A stretch of 64,000 bases of DNA from Monoplex corrugatus (Eukaryota > Mollusca > Gastropoda > Littorinimorpha > Ranellidae): positions 40,642,085-40,706,084 of the forward strand of contig JAPXFY010000022.1 of assembly GCA_030674185.1 (NCBI GenBank), given 5' to 3'. Made by a program: the position numbers and the translations under genes. How positions within the stretch are numbered: the stretch's first letter is position 1; each line of letters opens with the position of its first letter. Shown here one piece after another: positions 11,177 through 22,229 of this stretch. Under the pieces are notes generated by a model that saw only the letters and a program-made list of their open reading frames with translations, did not search any database and had not been told where the DNA came from.

Positions 11177-11325
11177 TTAGTCTTTTTCTCCTAGTTTGTG
11201 TATTTGGTGTTCATTCGTTTGTGATCTTACGTTTACGCTTGACAAAGGTTAGTTGGCCAAAAATGTGTGCCTGTCTTGTCTGGTTGTTTTAAATACGCAT
11301 TCTGATTCTACTTTCGTGGGGGTTT
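11177..11325 (+). mobile_element. Single-arm copy of the fold-back/Penelope-like terminus
   Basis: Matches, in order, the reverse complement of the left arm of the 10223-10528 insertion: AGTCTTTTTCTC, TGGTGTT, GATCTTACG, GACAAAGGTTAGTTGGCC, GCCTGTCTTGTC, TTTTAAATACGC and TTCTACTTTCGTG. Here the sequence is present once, not as an inverted pair, and it runs straight into a GT microsatellite. Confidence 0.7.
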
Positions 11326-11329
11326 TTTG

Positions 11330-11332
<3 letters not shown>

Positions 11333-11410
<78 letters not shown>

Positions 11411-11432
11411 GTGTGTGTGTGTGTGTGTGTGT

Positions 11433-11476
<44 letters not shown>
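11333..11476. repeat. (GT)n microsatellite with a GAGA break
   Basis: Two long GT blocks split by AGAGAGAGAG near 11400. Confidence 0.96.
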
Positions 11477-12010
11477 TTGTTTTTTTATGTTTTTGTTTTG
11501 TCTTGTTTTGTTGTTGGTTTTTTTGTGTGGGGGTGTTCTGGTTCTTGACCAGGAAGAAGAAAAATTCTGCTGTGAAAGTCTGTTATGTACAACGACACCG
11601 ATACATTCTGTGTAACAGAAGCATAACTCCACCCTCCCAAGATGGTGAAGTGAAATGTATAGATCTTGCTCCACCAGATTACATCACTCTCTACTTTTAC
11701 CGTCCTGTAACTATAAGTGGTGGTGAAAGTGCCGTTGTGTTGAAGGAACTACTGTCATCAAAACTTTCAGTACAGTCAAGCTTTCCATTTCCAACGTCTT
11801 TCATGTAAACTTATGCTGCTGACTATCACCCTTCCACATCCTCATCAACCTCTTCTGTCTGTATCGTACTTCACCCATCAGCACAAGTATACTGTCTGAC
11901 ATGCACCGTTTAGATGAGTTTTCATACTGTCTAGAGTTTTCTAATACTCTCAAAGGACATCGACAGTCACCTTTCTTCAGAAAGCCTCACTTGACCTCAG
12001 TCAGCTTTAA

Positions 12011-12245
12011 AACTACTGGCCAGTTTCCAACTTCTCTATATCTCAAAAGTGATTGAAAGCATTGTCCTTTCTCAGCTTCTTGACCACCTCAGTTCCAGTG
12101 ATCTTCTTGATCTACACCAATCTGCCTATAAAACTGGTCTCAGCATAGAAGCAGCTTTAGTTAGTGTCCTCAATGGTCGCTTTGCTGGCCTTGACTCCTA
12201 GACCTGTCAGCAGCGTTTGCTACAATACACCATGAAAATTAATCA
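12011..12245 (+). pseudogene. Decayed CR1-type reverse transcriptase fragment
   Basis: Translation in pieces gives NYWPVSNFSI, SKVIESIVLSQLLDHLSSSD, LLDLHQSAYKTGLSIEAAL and, after a further shift, LDLSAAFATIHHEN. These follow the order of the finger and palm region of CR1/L2-group RTs (NYRPVSNL, SKVIE, FQSAYR.GHSTETAL, LDLSAAFDTIDH). The first catalytic aspartate of the FDTIDH motif is replaced (FATIHH). Stop codons and frameshifts are frequent. Upstream sequence to about 11640 may belong to the same element but I cannot show it. Confidence 0.75.
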
Positions 12246-12249
12246 GTAA

Positions 12250-12964
12250 TACTGTACTTTGATGGTTTAAATCCTAGTTCAGCTCCTTCCCAGAGTTCTG
12301 TACTTCTTTCCCAGAGTTCTGTCTTCTCAGAGTTCCCTACTGGTCCAAGAGGTCCCATTTCCCACAGTTACACTCTCTCAGTCCCATTTCTCTCGGAGTT
12401 CTGTTTGCTGACGAAAGTCGTCCACTCCCAAAAGTTCTCTCCCATTTTTTCAAGAATTCATGCCCGCCTCTCAGAGCTTTCCCCTCTCAGTATTGCCTCT
12501 ACCACTCACTCCAGGAGATCCAGTTTTTACCCTTCCCAAACCATCTTATGGTTCTTTCAAGTTTCCCTCTGTATCTAAAAAATCTTCCTGTCTCCCCTTT
12601 CACATCCCTACACCCCAAGAGTTTCCTCCCTTTCCAGAGTTCCCGCCTTCTTTTTTCTATCCTTCCCAGATTCTCTCTCCTCTCTCCCTCTCAAAGTTCC
12701 CTCACACAGTTTCACCTTGTTCCAAGAATTCCTCCCTCCTCAGTTCCTTCCGCCCCCCCCCCCCCCCTCTCAGAGTTCTACCCATACTCCTTCCGTCGTG
12801 TTATTCTTTCCAGAGATATCTTCCTTCCCTGTCCCTTCCTAATCCCATTCTTTCTTTTCGCCTCATTTCCAGTCCAAAGTTCCCTATTCCAGGTCGTCCA
12901 TATCCCTGACACTGGTCCATCTCTATCCCAGTGTTTCCCTTCTCGGAGGTTCATCGGCCCAGTT
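12250..12964. repeat. Pyrimidine-rich region with recurrent CAGAGTTC
   Basis: CCCAGAGTTC-type motifs recur irregularly (near 12290, 12310, 12335, 12390, 12470, 12630, 12765) in a CT-rich background. It looks like a decayed minisatellite. The open frames of 143 and 149 codons here are Ser/Pro/Phe-rich and show no protein similarity. Confidence 0.55.
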
Positions 12965-13850
12965 TCAGTTTCGTTTTAGTTTTAAGATGACGTCTTGCGC
13001 TCGGAATGATTCCATATGCACTAACGTCACAGTGCCACATGTATGGTGATCATGGCACAAGCCTTAAGCCTGCACATAACCACGAGTGGTAGGTCCTGAG
13101 GCCCTACCTAGACTATATTTACTAGTCTATATCTTATAGGTATTTTATCAGCCTACATGGATAATCTTGGTTACATATAAATGCGTTGTTATCTACTTTC
13201 AAAAGGAATAATTAAGTAAGTAATAGTAATGAAGGTCTGCTACACACAATAGCTATTCTGTGAAACTGTCTCACATGACAGACCGCCTCCCCCTCAATCA
13301 ATGCCAATGCTCAGCCATCTATCAGTTAGTGAGCCATGTTTTCTAATCATCGAGAGCTAAATCGGCCTAGATTCGTTCACGGATTTCCTCTCTTCCTTGA
13401 ATCCCTCTCTTTCAGAATATCTTAAAATATTGTCTGGCTGGTGATGGACAGCGACATTTGGCATTGACTGGGGGGGGGGGGGGGGGAGGGGGTTCTGTCA
13501 TGTGAGACGAGTTTACGCAGAGTAGCTAGTTGTGTTGTGATTCAGCTTTAGTTATCTATTTATTTACTTTATATGTACATGTATGTTCCTTTTTTGAAGG
13601 TAGGATACGCACATGTGTGTGTCATTTGCATGCAGCCAAGATTGTTCCAGCGGTCGGCTGATAAAATACCAGTGTAAGATATAGACGAGGTAAAACATAG
13701 TCTAGGTAGGGCCTCAGGACCTGGCCAGCTCATGGGTTTATGTGCAAGCTTAAGGCAAGTGCCATGATCACCATACACGTTAGTGCATATGGAATTCGTT
13801 CCGAGCGCAGAGACGTCGTGTTGAGAAACTGAAACTGAAACTCAAGACTA
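12965..13850. repeat. Long imperfect inverted repeat, arms about 350-400 bp
   Basis: The left arm (about 12965-13320) is the reverse complement of the right arm (about 13440-13850). Matching blocks include TCCATATGCACTAACGT, GGTGATCATGGCAC, TCCTGAGGCCCTACCTAGAC, ATTTTATCAGCC, CTCACATGACAGA and TCAATGCCAA. A loop of about 120 bases lies between. The outer ends carry GTTTCAGTTTC-type sequence and GCGCTCGGAA, which I associate with molluscan SINEs. Arms differ by many small indels, so the inversion is old. A G18 run lies in the right arm. Confidence 0.85.
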
Positions 13851-14029
13851 TCTTGCCTGCCCCCCAAAAGAAAGCGAAAGGGAGGTCACCATTGCCGTAG
13901 GGTTTGTAGGGCCACGTAGTTTAGATGCAGCCTCTATAATGTTTCAATGATTAATGCATGAAAAATAGGATTAATAATCATGACGATGCTAGACAGTTCT
14001 ACGTTATATTGACACCACTTAAGATTCCC

Positions 14030-14560
14030 CCACCCCCGTAAAATGCTGGGGGCCCTTTCATTATAAATAGCATCTCTTAACTCATGGAAATTCTGTTCCG
14101 GCAAGTTCCTCCTTCCTGTCACTCTGTTTTTGCCTTTCTCCATTGCTTTCTTCCTTTCTTTTACCTTGCTGGTCCATTCACTGGTATGTGTTCAGTAAAG
14201 TCTTACATACTTTCCCTTAGGATTGATATGTTAGATATATTTTTGGCTCTAGAGAAAATGAAATATACGGAAGCAATTTTAGATAGTTTTGGCCGTTTTT
14301 ATATATATTTGAGTATCCTTAGTTGTGCTTGAATTTGTATTCAGGTAAGTTTTTTTAAATCCCCTGTGCGATAAATTGGACGGAGTGGTCAACGCCAGGG
14401 GCATCTCCTTGGATTATGTGCGCGAATGCAGTGATATGTGTACTTAATTTTCTTTTCCTTTTTTTGTCCTGTTGAAGTACTATGTGTGTGTTGAAACGGT
14501 AATAGTCCTGATATGGTTCTACACAATCGGCTGGGCTTTAAGCAACAATAAGAATAAGAA
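14030..14560 (+). mobile_element. R530 dispersed repeat, copy B
   Basis: Near full-length copy with all landmarks: GGGGGCCCTTTCATTATAAA, GCTGGTCCATTCACTGGTAT, GGATTGAT, GGAAGCAATTTTAGA, GATAAATTGGACGGAGTGGT, and the 3' end CAATCGGCTGGGCTTTAAGC then an A-rich tail. Uninterrupted, so it serves as a reference for the interrupted copies. Confidence 0.85.
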
Positions 14561-14749
14561 TAACAAGATCGTACAAGCTCGTGCTCTGCAGTTTTATCAT
14601 TAAATCTTGACATCATCTGGACCAGGCCCGAGAATAACAGACACCCGCAGAAACAGGAAATTTGAGTGGTACATTGAATCACGCGTACAAGAAAATGGTG
14701 TTAGTACACTTCTATTATTTTCATCTTTGTCAATCTACTCTTTAAAGAC

Positions 14750-14792
14750 AGAGAGAGAGAGAGAGAGAGGAGCGAGAGAGAGAGAGAGAGAA
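14750..14792. repeat. (GA)n microsatellite
   Basis: GAGAGA with a GGAGCG break. Confidence 0.93.
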
Positions 14793-14854
14793 ATTGTTTC
14801 AGATCGACCGGAAAGAGGTGCGTGTCTGTCTGTGTTTGTGTGACTGTGACAGGA

Positions 14855-15205
14855 ATGTGTTATCAAGATTTTTTTTCAGTTGTTTTTGAGTAGATCTGTA
14901 CAAATTTGGGTCAGGGGTGCAAGCTGACGAATGCATGAACTTGTAGGACAAGGTGTCAAGTTCAAGGTCACACGGATCAAAAAAGAAAGAAAAAAGAAAA
15001 GAAAAAAGAAAAAGCCTAAAATCAGCACTTTTTAATGGAAGGTTTTTGAACAGCATTTTCTCTAGGACCCATGACAATATTCAAAACTGTTTTTAATTGT
15101 TGCAACAGCTAATAAACACCCATGCTTCTTGTTAAAGTATTTGTTGCGCTGGAGTTTGTTCTAGGTCACAGTGACCTTGAAAAAACAAAATCTGAGTTTT
15201 ATGTA
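14855..15205 (+). repeat. Dispersed repeat with GGTCAAGGTCA-like core (copy 2)
   Basis: Partner of 2740-3105: AAGGTGTCAAGTTCAAGGTC, TAAAATCAGCACTTTTT and AGGTCACAGTGACCTTGAAA occur in the same order. A purine-rich AAAGAAAAAAG insertion interrupts it near 14980-15012. Confidence 0.6.
15163..15177. promoter_or_regulatory. Perfect palindromic nuclear-receptor (ERE-type) motif
   Basis: AGGTCACAGTGACCT fits the AGGTCAnnnTGACCT consensus exactly. It is part of a dispersed repeat, so it is probably repeat sequence, not a placed regulatory site. Confidence 0.3.
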
Positions 15206-15950
<745 letters not shown>

Positions 15951-16406
15951 GCATGGCTTCACATCTTGGCAAGACAGACGTGTAAATGCAGACTTACCGA
16001 TTTTCTGTGCATGGCGAAGAGAAGAAAAACGCCACCACTACCCAAAAAGTACTCCAGTGATCCACGGTTCTTTCTGTCACCAAGAGAAGGACATTCATTC
16101 AGTAAATGTCGAAGTCTGAAACTCTGTCACACTATTTTATGTCTCTCTGAGCGTTTTTTTTTTTTCCTCCTCTTCTTTGTAGAGCGGACCAATAGCACTT
16201 CCAGTAGCGTTCTACGCGGTTTCGTACACTCGCATACAACTGCCTCGCTGACATACAATGGCTGGTGAATCCATTGCCCCCCCGCCTGAATATATAGCAT
16301 TCCATTTTTTTTTTTTTTAAACAGAAAAGAAATGTGATCGTTCACCTGTGCGTGTTTCTGCTACCGGTGTTTGTTGTTGTCTTTGTTGTTGTTGTTGCCT
16401 GTGTTG
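15951..16406. other. Single-copy-looking sequence
   Basis: No coding or repeat similarity recognised. T-rich runs near 16155 and 16307, GTT repeats near 16370-16400. Confidence 0.5.
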
Positions 16407-16563
16407 TTGTTGTTCTCTCTCTTTCTCTGTCTCTCTGTCTGTCTGTCTGTCTGACTGTCTGTCTGTCTGTCTCTCTCTCTCTCTGTCTATCTGTCAGTCT
16501 GCCTCTCTCTCTCTCCCCGTCTCACTCTGTCTCTGTCTGTCTGTGTGTCTCTCTGTCTGTCTG

Positions 16564-16598
<35 letters not shown>
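16407..16598. repeat. (CT)n/(TGTC)n/(GT)n compound microsatellite
   Basis: CTCTCT and CTGTCTGT blocks ending in about 30 bases of GT. Confidence 0.95.
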
Positions 16599-16600
<2 letters not shown>

Positions 16601-16858
16601 CTTGTCTGTTAACATGACACACTGACCACTCTCAATACAGACTGACCACACTCAATACAGACTGACCACAATCAATACAGACTGACCACTCTCAATACAG
16701 ACTGACCACACTCAATACAGACTGACCACAATCAATACAGACTGACCATTCTCAATACAGACTGACCACACTCAATACAGACAATTTCACATCAAGTGTT
16801 CCACGGACACCAGTCCACATACACATGTGTATCAACAACTTGTCTGTTGACATGACAT
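16599..16858 (+). repeat. 20 bp tandem array organised as 60 bp trimers, flanked by a 22 bp repeat
   Basis: Eight or so copies of ACTGACCACACTCAATACAG from about 16621 to 16785. The variable position cycles CTC, CAC, CAAT through successive units, giving a 60 bp higher-order period. The array is bracketed by AACTTGTCTGTT(A/G)ACATGA at 16599-16620 and 16837-16858. The second bracket leads directly into satellite A. Confidence 0.9.
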
Positions 16859-19178
16859 GTGTTCTGATACAGTTATTGTATTACATGACATGCCTGTTAC
16901 ATGTGTTCTGATACAATTATTGTATTACATGACATGCCTGTTACATGTGTTCTGATACAATTATTGTATTACATGATATGCCTGTTACATGTGTTCTGAT
17001 ACAATTATTGTATTACATGATATGCCTGTTACATGTATTCTGATACAATTATTGTATTACATGACGTGCCTGTTACATGTGTTCTGATACAATTATTGTA
17101 TTACATGATATGCCTGTTACATGTGTTCTGATACAATTATTGTATTACATGACATGCCTGTTACATGTGTTCTGATACAATTATTGTATTACATGATATG
17201 CCTGTTACACATGTTCTGATACAGTTATTGTATTACATGACATGCCTGTTACATGTGTTCTGATACAATTATTGTATTACATGACATGCCTGTTACATGT
17301 GTTCTGATACAATTATTGTATTACATGATATGCCTGTTACATGTGTTCTGATACAATTATTGTATTACATGACATGCCTGTTACATGTGTTCTGATACAA
17401 TTATTGTATTACATGACGTGCCTGTTACATGTGTTCTGATACAATTATTGTATTACATGACGTGCCTGTTACATGTGTTCTGATATAATTATTGTATTAC
17501 ATCACGTGCCTGTTACATGTGTTCTGATAGTTACTGTATTACATGACATGCCTGTTACATGTGTTCTGATACAATTATTGTATTACATGATATGCCTGTT
17601 ATAGACGGTATCTGTCTGATACAATTATTGTGTTATATGACATGCCTGTTACACATTTGATACAGGACATGCCTGTTTCATATTTGATACAATTATTGTA
17701 TTCTATGACATGCCTATTACATGTGTTCTGATAAATTATTGTATTATATGACATGCGTATTACATGTGTTCTGATAAATTATTGTATTATATGACGTGCC
17801 TATTACATGTGTTCTGATAAATGATTGTATTACATGACATGCCTATTACATGTGTTCTGATACATTATTGTATTACATGACATGCCTATTACATATTTGA
17901 TACAATTATTGTATTATGTGACATGCCTGCTACATGTGTTCTGATACAATTATTGTATTACAGGACATGCCTGTTTTATAATACAAATATATGAATTGCC
18001 TGTTACATGTGTTCTGATACAATTATTGTATTACATGACATGCCTGTTACATATTTGATACAATTATTGTATTATATGACATGCCTGTTACATATGTTCT
18101 GATACAATTATTGTATTACAGGACATGCCTGTTACATATCTGATACAATAGCTATATTATATGACATGCCTGTTACATGAATTCTGATACGATTATTGTA
18201 TTACATGACATGCCTATTACATATTTGATACAATTACTGTATTATATGACATGCCTGTTACATATTTGATACAATTATTTATTATATGACATGCCTGTTA
18301 CATGTGTTCTGATACAATTATTGTATTACATGACATGCCTGTTACATATTTGATACAATTATTGTATTATATGACATGGCTATTACATGTGTTCTAATAC
18401 AATTATTGTATTACATGACATGCCTGTTACATATTTGATAAGATTATTGTATTATATGACATGCCTGTTACATATGTTCTGATACAATTATTGTATTACA
18501 TGACATGCCTGTTACATATTTGATAAGATTATTGTATTATATGACATGCCTGTTACATATGTTCTGATACAATTATTGTATTACATGACATGCCTGTTAC
18601 GTATTTGATACAATTCCTGTATTATATGACATGCCTGTTACATATGTTCTGATACAATTATTGTATTACATGACATGCCTGTTACATATTTGATACAATT
18701 ATTGTATTATATGACATGTCTGTTACATATGTTCTGATACAATTATTGTATTACATGACATGCCTGTTACATATCTGATACAATTATTGTATTATATGAC
18801 ATGCCTGTTACATATGTTCTGATACAATTATTGTATTACAGGACATGCCTGTTACGTATTTGATACAATTACTGTATTATGACATGCCTGTTACACGTGT
18901 TCTGATACGATTATTGTTATCATATGACATCCCTGTTACATGTGTTCTGATACAATTATTGTATTACATGACATGCCCGTTACATAATTGATAAGATTAT
19001 TGTATTATATGGCATGCCTGTTATATGTGTTCTGATACAATTATTGTACTACAGGACATGCCTGATACATATTTGTTACAATTATTATATTACATGAAAT
19101 GCCTATTAAATGTGTTCTGATACAATTATTGTATTACAGGACATGCCCGTTACATATTTGATACAATTATTGTATTAT
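16858..19178 (+). repeat. Satellite A, left block (44/41 bp units)
   Basis: Units share GATACAATTATTGTATTA then CATGACATGCCTGTTAC. The 44 bp form has CATGTGTTCTGATAC and the 41 bp form has CATATTTGATAC. From about 18000 to 18900 the two forms alternate, giving an 85 bp dimer period. Each unit holds the short palindrome ATACAATTATTGTAT. Roughly 54 units by length. The block ends abruptly at the RTE insertion. Confidence 0.96.
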
Positions 19179-19600
19179 CATCATCATCACCAGGTGCCCT
19201 GCCACATGGCGTTGGCGACCATGGACTTCCAACCATCTCTATCTCTCGTTGCCCCCAGCATCTCCCCCATCCTCTTCATCCTCAGCCACTCTGCAAGTCC
19301 GTCCAGCATTCTCTCCCTGGGTCTATCTGTGCTCTCTTTCCCTCCAGCTTTCCCGTTGTGACCAGGTGCTCCAAATCCCCCTTCCTCATAAAATGGCCTA
19401 TAAATGTTGCTTGTCTTTTCCTAATCTTCCTTATGAGTGATCGACTTGTGTCTGCCTCCATCAAGACTGTCTCGTTTGTTTTCTTTGCTGTCCATGGAAC
19501 TCTCAACATTCTTCTGAGAAACCACATCTCGGCTGCCTCGATTCTGCTCTGGCTTTGCTTGCTGACTGTCCACGCCTCGCATCCGTACAACAGTATTGGT
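19179..19600 (-). pseudogene. RTE ORF part 4: C-terminal domain and tail
   Basis: LLYGCEAWTVSK, RIEAAEMWFLRRMLRVPWT and RKRQATFIGHFMRKGDLEHL lead to GKLEGKRAQ, after which a further shift gives RMLDGLAEWL and finally VANAMWQGTW before the stop in the GAT-repeat tail. This conserved C-terminus of RTE proteins has no known enzymatic role. Confidence 0.88.
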
Positions 19601-19601
19601 T

Positions 19602-19979
19602 CTATATAACATTCAAGGACTCTCTTTCTGATGTTAATTGATAGGCATTTGTTGTAAGAATGCTTGTCATCTTCTTGAATGCTGTTTTGGCTTGGCCGAT
19701 TCTGCCAGCTATTTCCGATGTGCTTCTGCCGTCTGATGAAATGACCATTCCCAGGTATTTGAACTTATTAACCTGTGTCAAGGCTGTGCCATTTGTTTTT
19801 ATTTTGCATGAGGGGATTTCATGTTTTTTACTGATCACCATGACTGCAGTCTTCCTGCTGTTTAGTTCCAACCCCTTACCTTTGCTTTCTGTTTTTAGTA
19901 TATTCACAAGGTTTTGTAGGTCCCTTTCATTTTCTGCAATTAGCACGGTGTCATCTGTGTACCGAATGTTGTTTATCAT
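19602..19979 (-). pseudogene. RTE ORF part 3: RT catalytic box and thumb
   Basis: Begins at INNIRYTDDTVLIAE, so the RT active site reads YTDD where YADD is usual; both aspartates are kept. Followed by GLELNSRKTAVMV and FKYLGMVISSDG, the standard post-catalytic order in RTE elements. Ends at a frameshift near 19610. Confidence 0.92.
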
Positions 19980-20518
19980 TTCCCTCCAACCTTTAATCCA
20001 GGGTCTTCTTCTAGGTTTCTCATGATGTTTTCGCTATATAGTGAAAACAGATCTGGTGACAAAACACAACCCTGTCTGACTCCTCTTTTGATGTTTTGAA
20101 AAGAGCTTATATTGTTTTCTATTCTCATTGCAGCTGTTTGTTCCCAGTACATATTCCTGATTATTCGTAGATCTTTTCCATCAACATTGAGTCTCTCCAG
20201 TTGGTTGATCAATTCATCATGTCGTACCCGATCGAAAGCCTTGGTATAGTCAACAAAGCATAAATACAAATCCTTATTCATCTCAATTGACCTCTCTATG
20301 ATAGTTCTTAGGATGTATATGGCATTAATAGTTCCTTTCCCCTCCACAAATCCACACTGTTCTTCTGCTATTTCTCTTTTGATTCTATTCCTTGTCCTCA
20401 TCATGATTATTCTTAACAGGATTTTTGTTACATGACTCATCAAACTGACTGTGCGATGGAGTTCGCATTCTATAGCCCCTGTCTTCTTTGGAAGTGCAAT
20501 GAAAATTGATTTTGACAT
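19976..20518 (-). pseudogene. RTE ORF part 2: reverse transcriptase palm
   Basis: Continues the RT after the frameshift: IFIALPKK, EEQCGFVEGKGTINAIYILR, LCFVDYTKAFDRV (motif A with its aspartate), and GVRQGCVLSPDLF. It ends at a stop at the next frameshift, just before the YxDD box. No independent start is implied; the Met at its beginning is internal. Confidence 0.92.
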
Positions 20519-22149
20519 ATCTTTGGGGATTTTCCAGTGTCATAAATTTCATTAAGGAGGACTGTTATTTTTTCTATGCCAAATTCCTCCAGGGCTTCAA
20601 TCATCTCTGTAGTAATGTTGTCTGGTCCTGGGGCTTTTCCTGGTTTCATCTTTTTCAGTGCTGCTCTAACTTCATCTTTCATTATGGGTGGTCCTTCAAA
20701 GTTCTTTTTTATAATGTGTTCTTCGTTTCTGTCATCCTCAAAAAGGTCTTTAATGTACTCTCCCCATCTGTCTAATATTTTGTCTTTTTCCATGATAAGC
20801 GTGCCATCTTTCGATTTTAAGCAACCAGTTGATGTGCATGTATTTTTCCTGTGGACAATTTCTTCAATTCGTCTGTACATACCCTGAGGATCCATTTTGT
20901 GTCGTTCTTCTATCTCTTTGCATTTTGTGTTCAGCCAAGCTTCCTTAGCTTCATTGCACCTATACCTGATTTCTTTGTTTATCTTCCTGTATATCTCCTC
21001 GTTTCTCTTTGCCTTCCTCCTTTCCTCCATCAGGCCCAAAATTTCATTAGTCATCCAACTCTTTTTTGCTTTTCTATTTGCCTTAGGGATTTCTTCATAA
21101 GCTTCATTTATAGAACTTCTCAACTTTGTCCATTGTTCCTCACTGTCACCTACGTCTTCCAGAGCACTGAATTTGTTTTGAACATGTACATTAAATTTTT
21201 GACGTATCATTTCATCTGACTTTAAGAGTCCAAGGTTTAGTTTGATGTTGCTTTTGGTCTGTTTCCTTTTCCTCAATTTCAGCCTAAACCTTCCCACTAC
21301 CGGATTGTGGTCACCATTGCAGTCTGCGCCTGGTAGTGTTTTTGCTGACAGTAAAGAATTTCTAAATCTTTTGTTGATCAGGATGTAGTCAATTTGATTT
21401 TTTGTATTATCTCCTGGACTCATCCAAGTCCATTTTCTTCTGTTAGGCTGCTCAAACCAGGTGTTTCCTACTATGAACTCATTCATCTGTGCCCATTCTA
21501 CAAGCTTGCCCCCTCTTTCATTTTGTGCACCAAGGCCATGAGATCCAACTATATCCTCCACCCTATCCTGTCCCACTTTAGCATTAAAATCTCCCATTAT
21601 GACTGTAACTTCTTGTGATTTACATTGGAACTTGGCCATCTCTAAAACTTCGTAGAAGTTGTCGATGTCTTCCTGAGTACTTGCGGATGTTGGTGCATAC
21701 ACCTGTATGATGTTGATATCAAAAGGTTTCCCTCCGAATTTGACCAGTAAAACTCTGTCGGACACTGCCCAGTATCCCTTAACTGCTTTTGATTTGTGTT
21801 TGTCCATTATGATGCCTACTCCTCTTTCATGTGAATTACCACCAGAGTATATCACTGTATATTCCCCTGATGTTATCATGCCTGCCCCCTTCCATCTCAC
21901 TTCCCCCAGTCCTAAAATACTAATGTTAAGCCTTTCCATCTCCATTTTGATGTTGTCTAATTTATCTTTCTGTAGCATTGTTCTTATATTCCATGTTGCT
22001 ATTTTGAATTTAATTTTGATTTTGGTCGCAGTAGCTGGCTGACGGTCTGGTGTCACCTGCACCGCATGACAGTCCCTACCGGACGAAGGTGCTCCGCAGG
22101 AGCACCTATTGACGTCGTTAACTTTCTTCTTTTTCTTTCTCCTGTACAT
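20470..22149 (-). pseudogene. RTE ORF part 1: AP-like endonuclease and RT N-terminus
   Basis: 559 codons from the first Met. Residues about 48-285 form an exonuclease-endonuclease-phosphatase domain: ATWN at 51-54, E83 in GLGEVRW, VYAPT at 150-154, MGDFN at 185-189, QIDYIL at 252-257 and GDH at 279-281. The expected catalytic Asn, Glu, Asp, Asn, Asp and His are therefore all present. The rest is a Lys/Glu-rich linker and the start of RT with KPGKAPGPDNITTEMI. Such domains nick target DNA to prime reverse transcription. The frame is lost near 20520 within the RT, where the next fragment (MSKSIFIALPKK) continues in another frame. N-terminal 48 residues are basic and of unclear role. Confidence 0.93.
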
Positions 22150-22229
22150 GGTTTTCCTGGGGAAAAACTACGATGGTGGTTTCCCCTTACCTTCCATCGT
22201 TTTTTTTTTTTAGGGTTAACTCCCTTATA

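Larger units (their letters stand above)
19179..22229 (-). mobile_element. RTE-clade LINE, near full length, frameshifted
   Basis: A 3.05 kb element on the minus strand. TGTATTAT, part of the satellite A unit, is present at 19171-19178 and again at 22230-22237 as a target-site duplication. Order on the minus strand: short 5' region with an A-rich run, AP-like endonuclease, reverse transcriptase, C-terminal domain, then a (GAT)n tail directly after the last codons (QGTW, stop). Lack of a 3' UTR and a short tandem tail are hallmarks of RTE elements. The coding region is split by at least three frameshifts, so it is not autonomous as assembled. Related 3' fragments occur at 41675-42130 and 45594-45748. 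Confidence 0.93.

Noticed and set aside
11332..11808. Possible endonuclease part of the decayed CR1-type element upstream of 12011
   Set aside because: DYITLYFYRPV faintly recalls the YRPP region of LINE endonucleases, but the alignment is too short and weak to call.
12460..12979. Ser/Pro/Phe-rich frames of 143-149 codons
   Set aside because: Low-complexity pyrimidine-rich DNA with recurrent CAGAGTTC; two overlapping frames are both open, as expected from composition.
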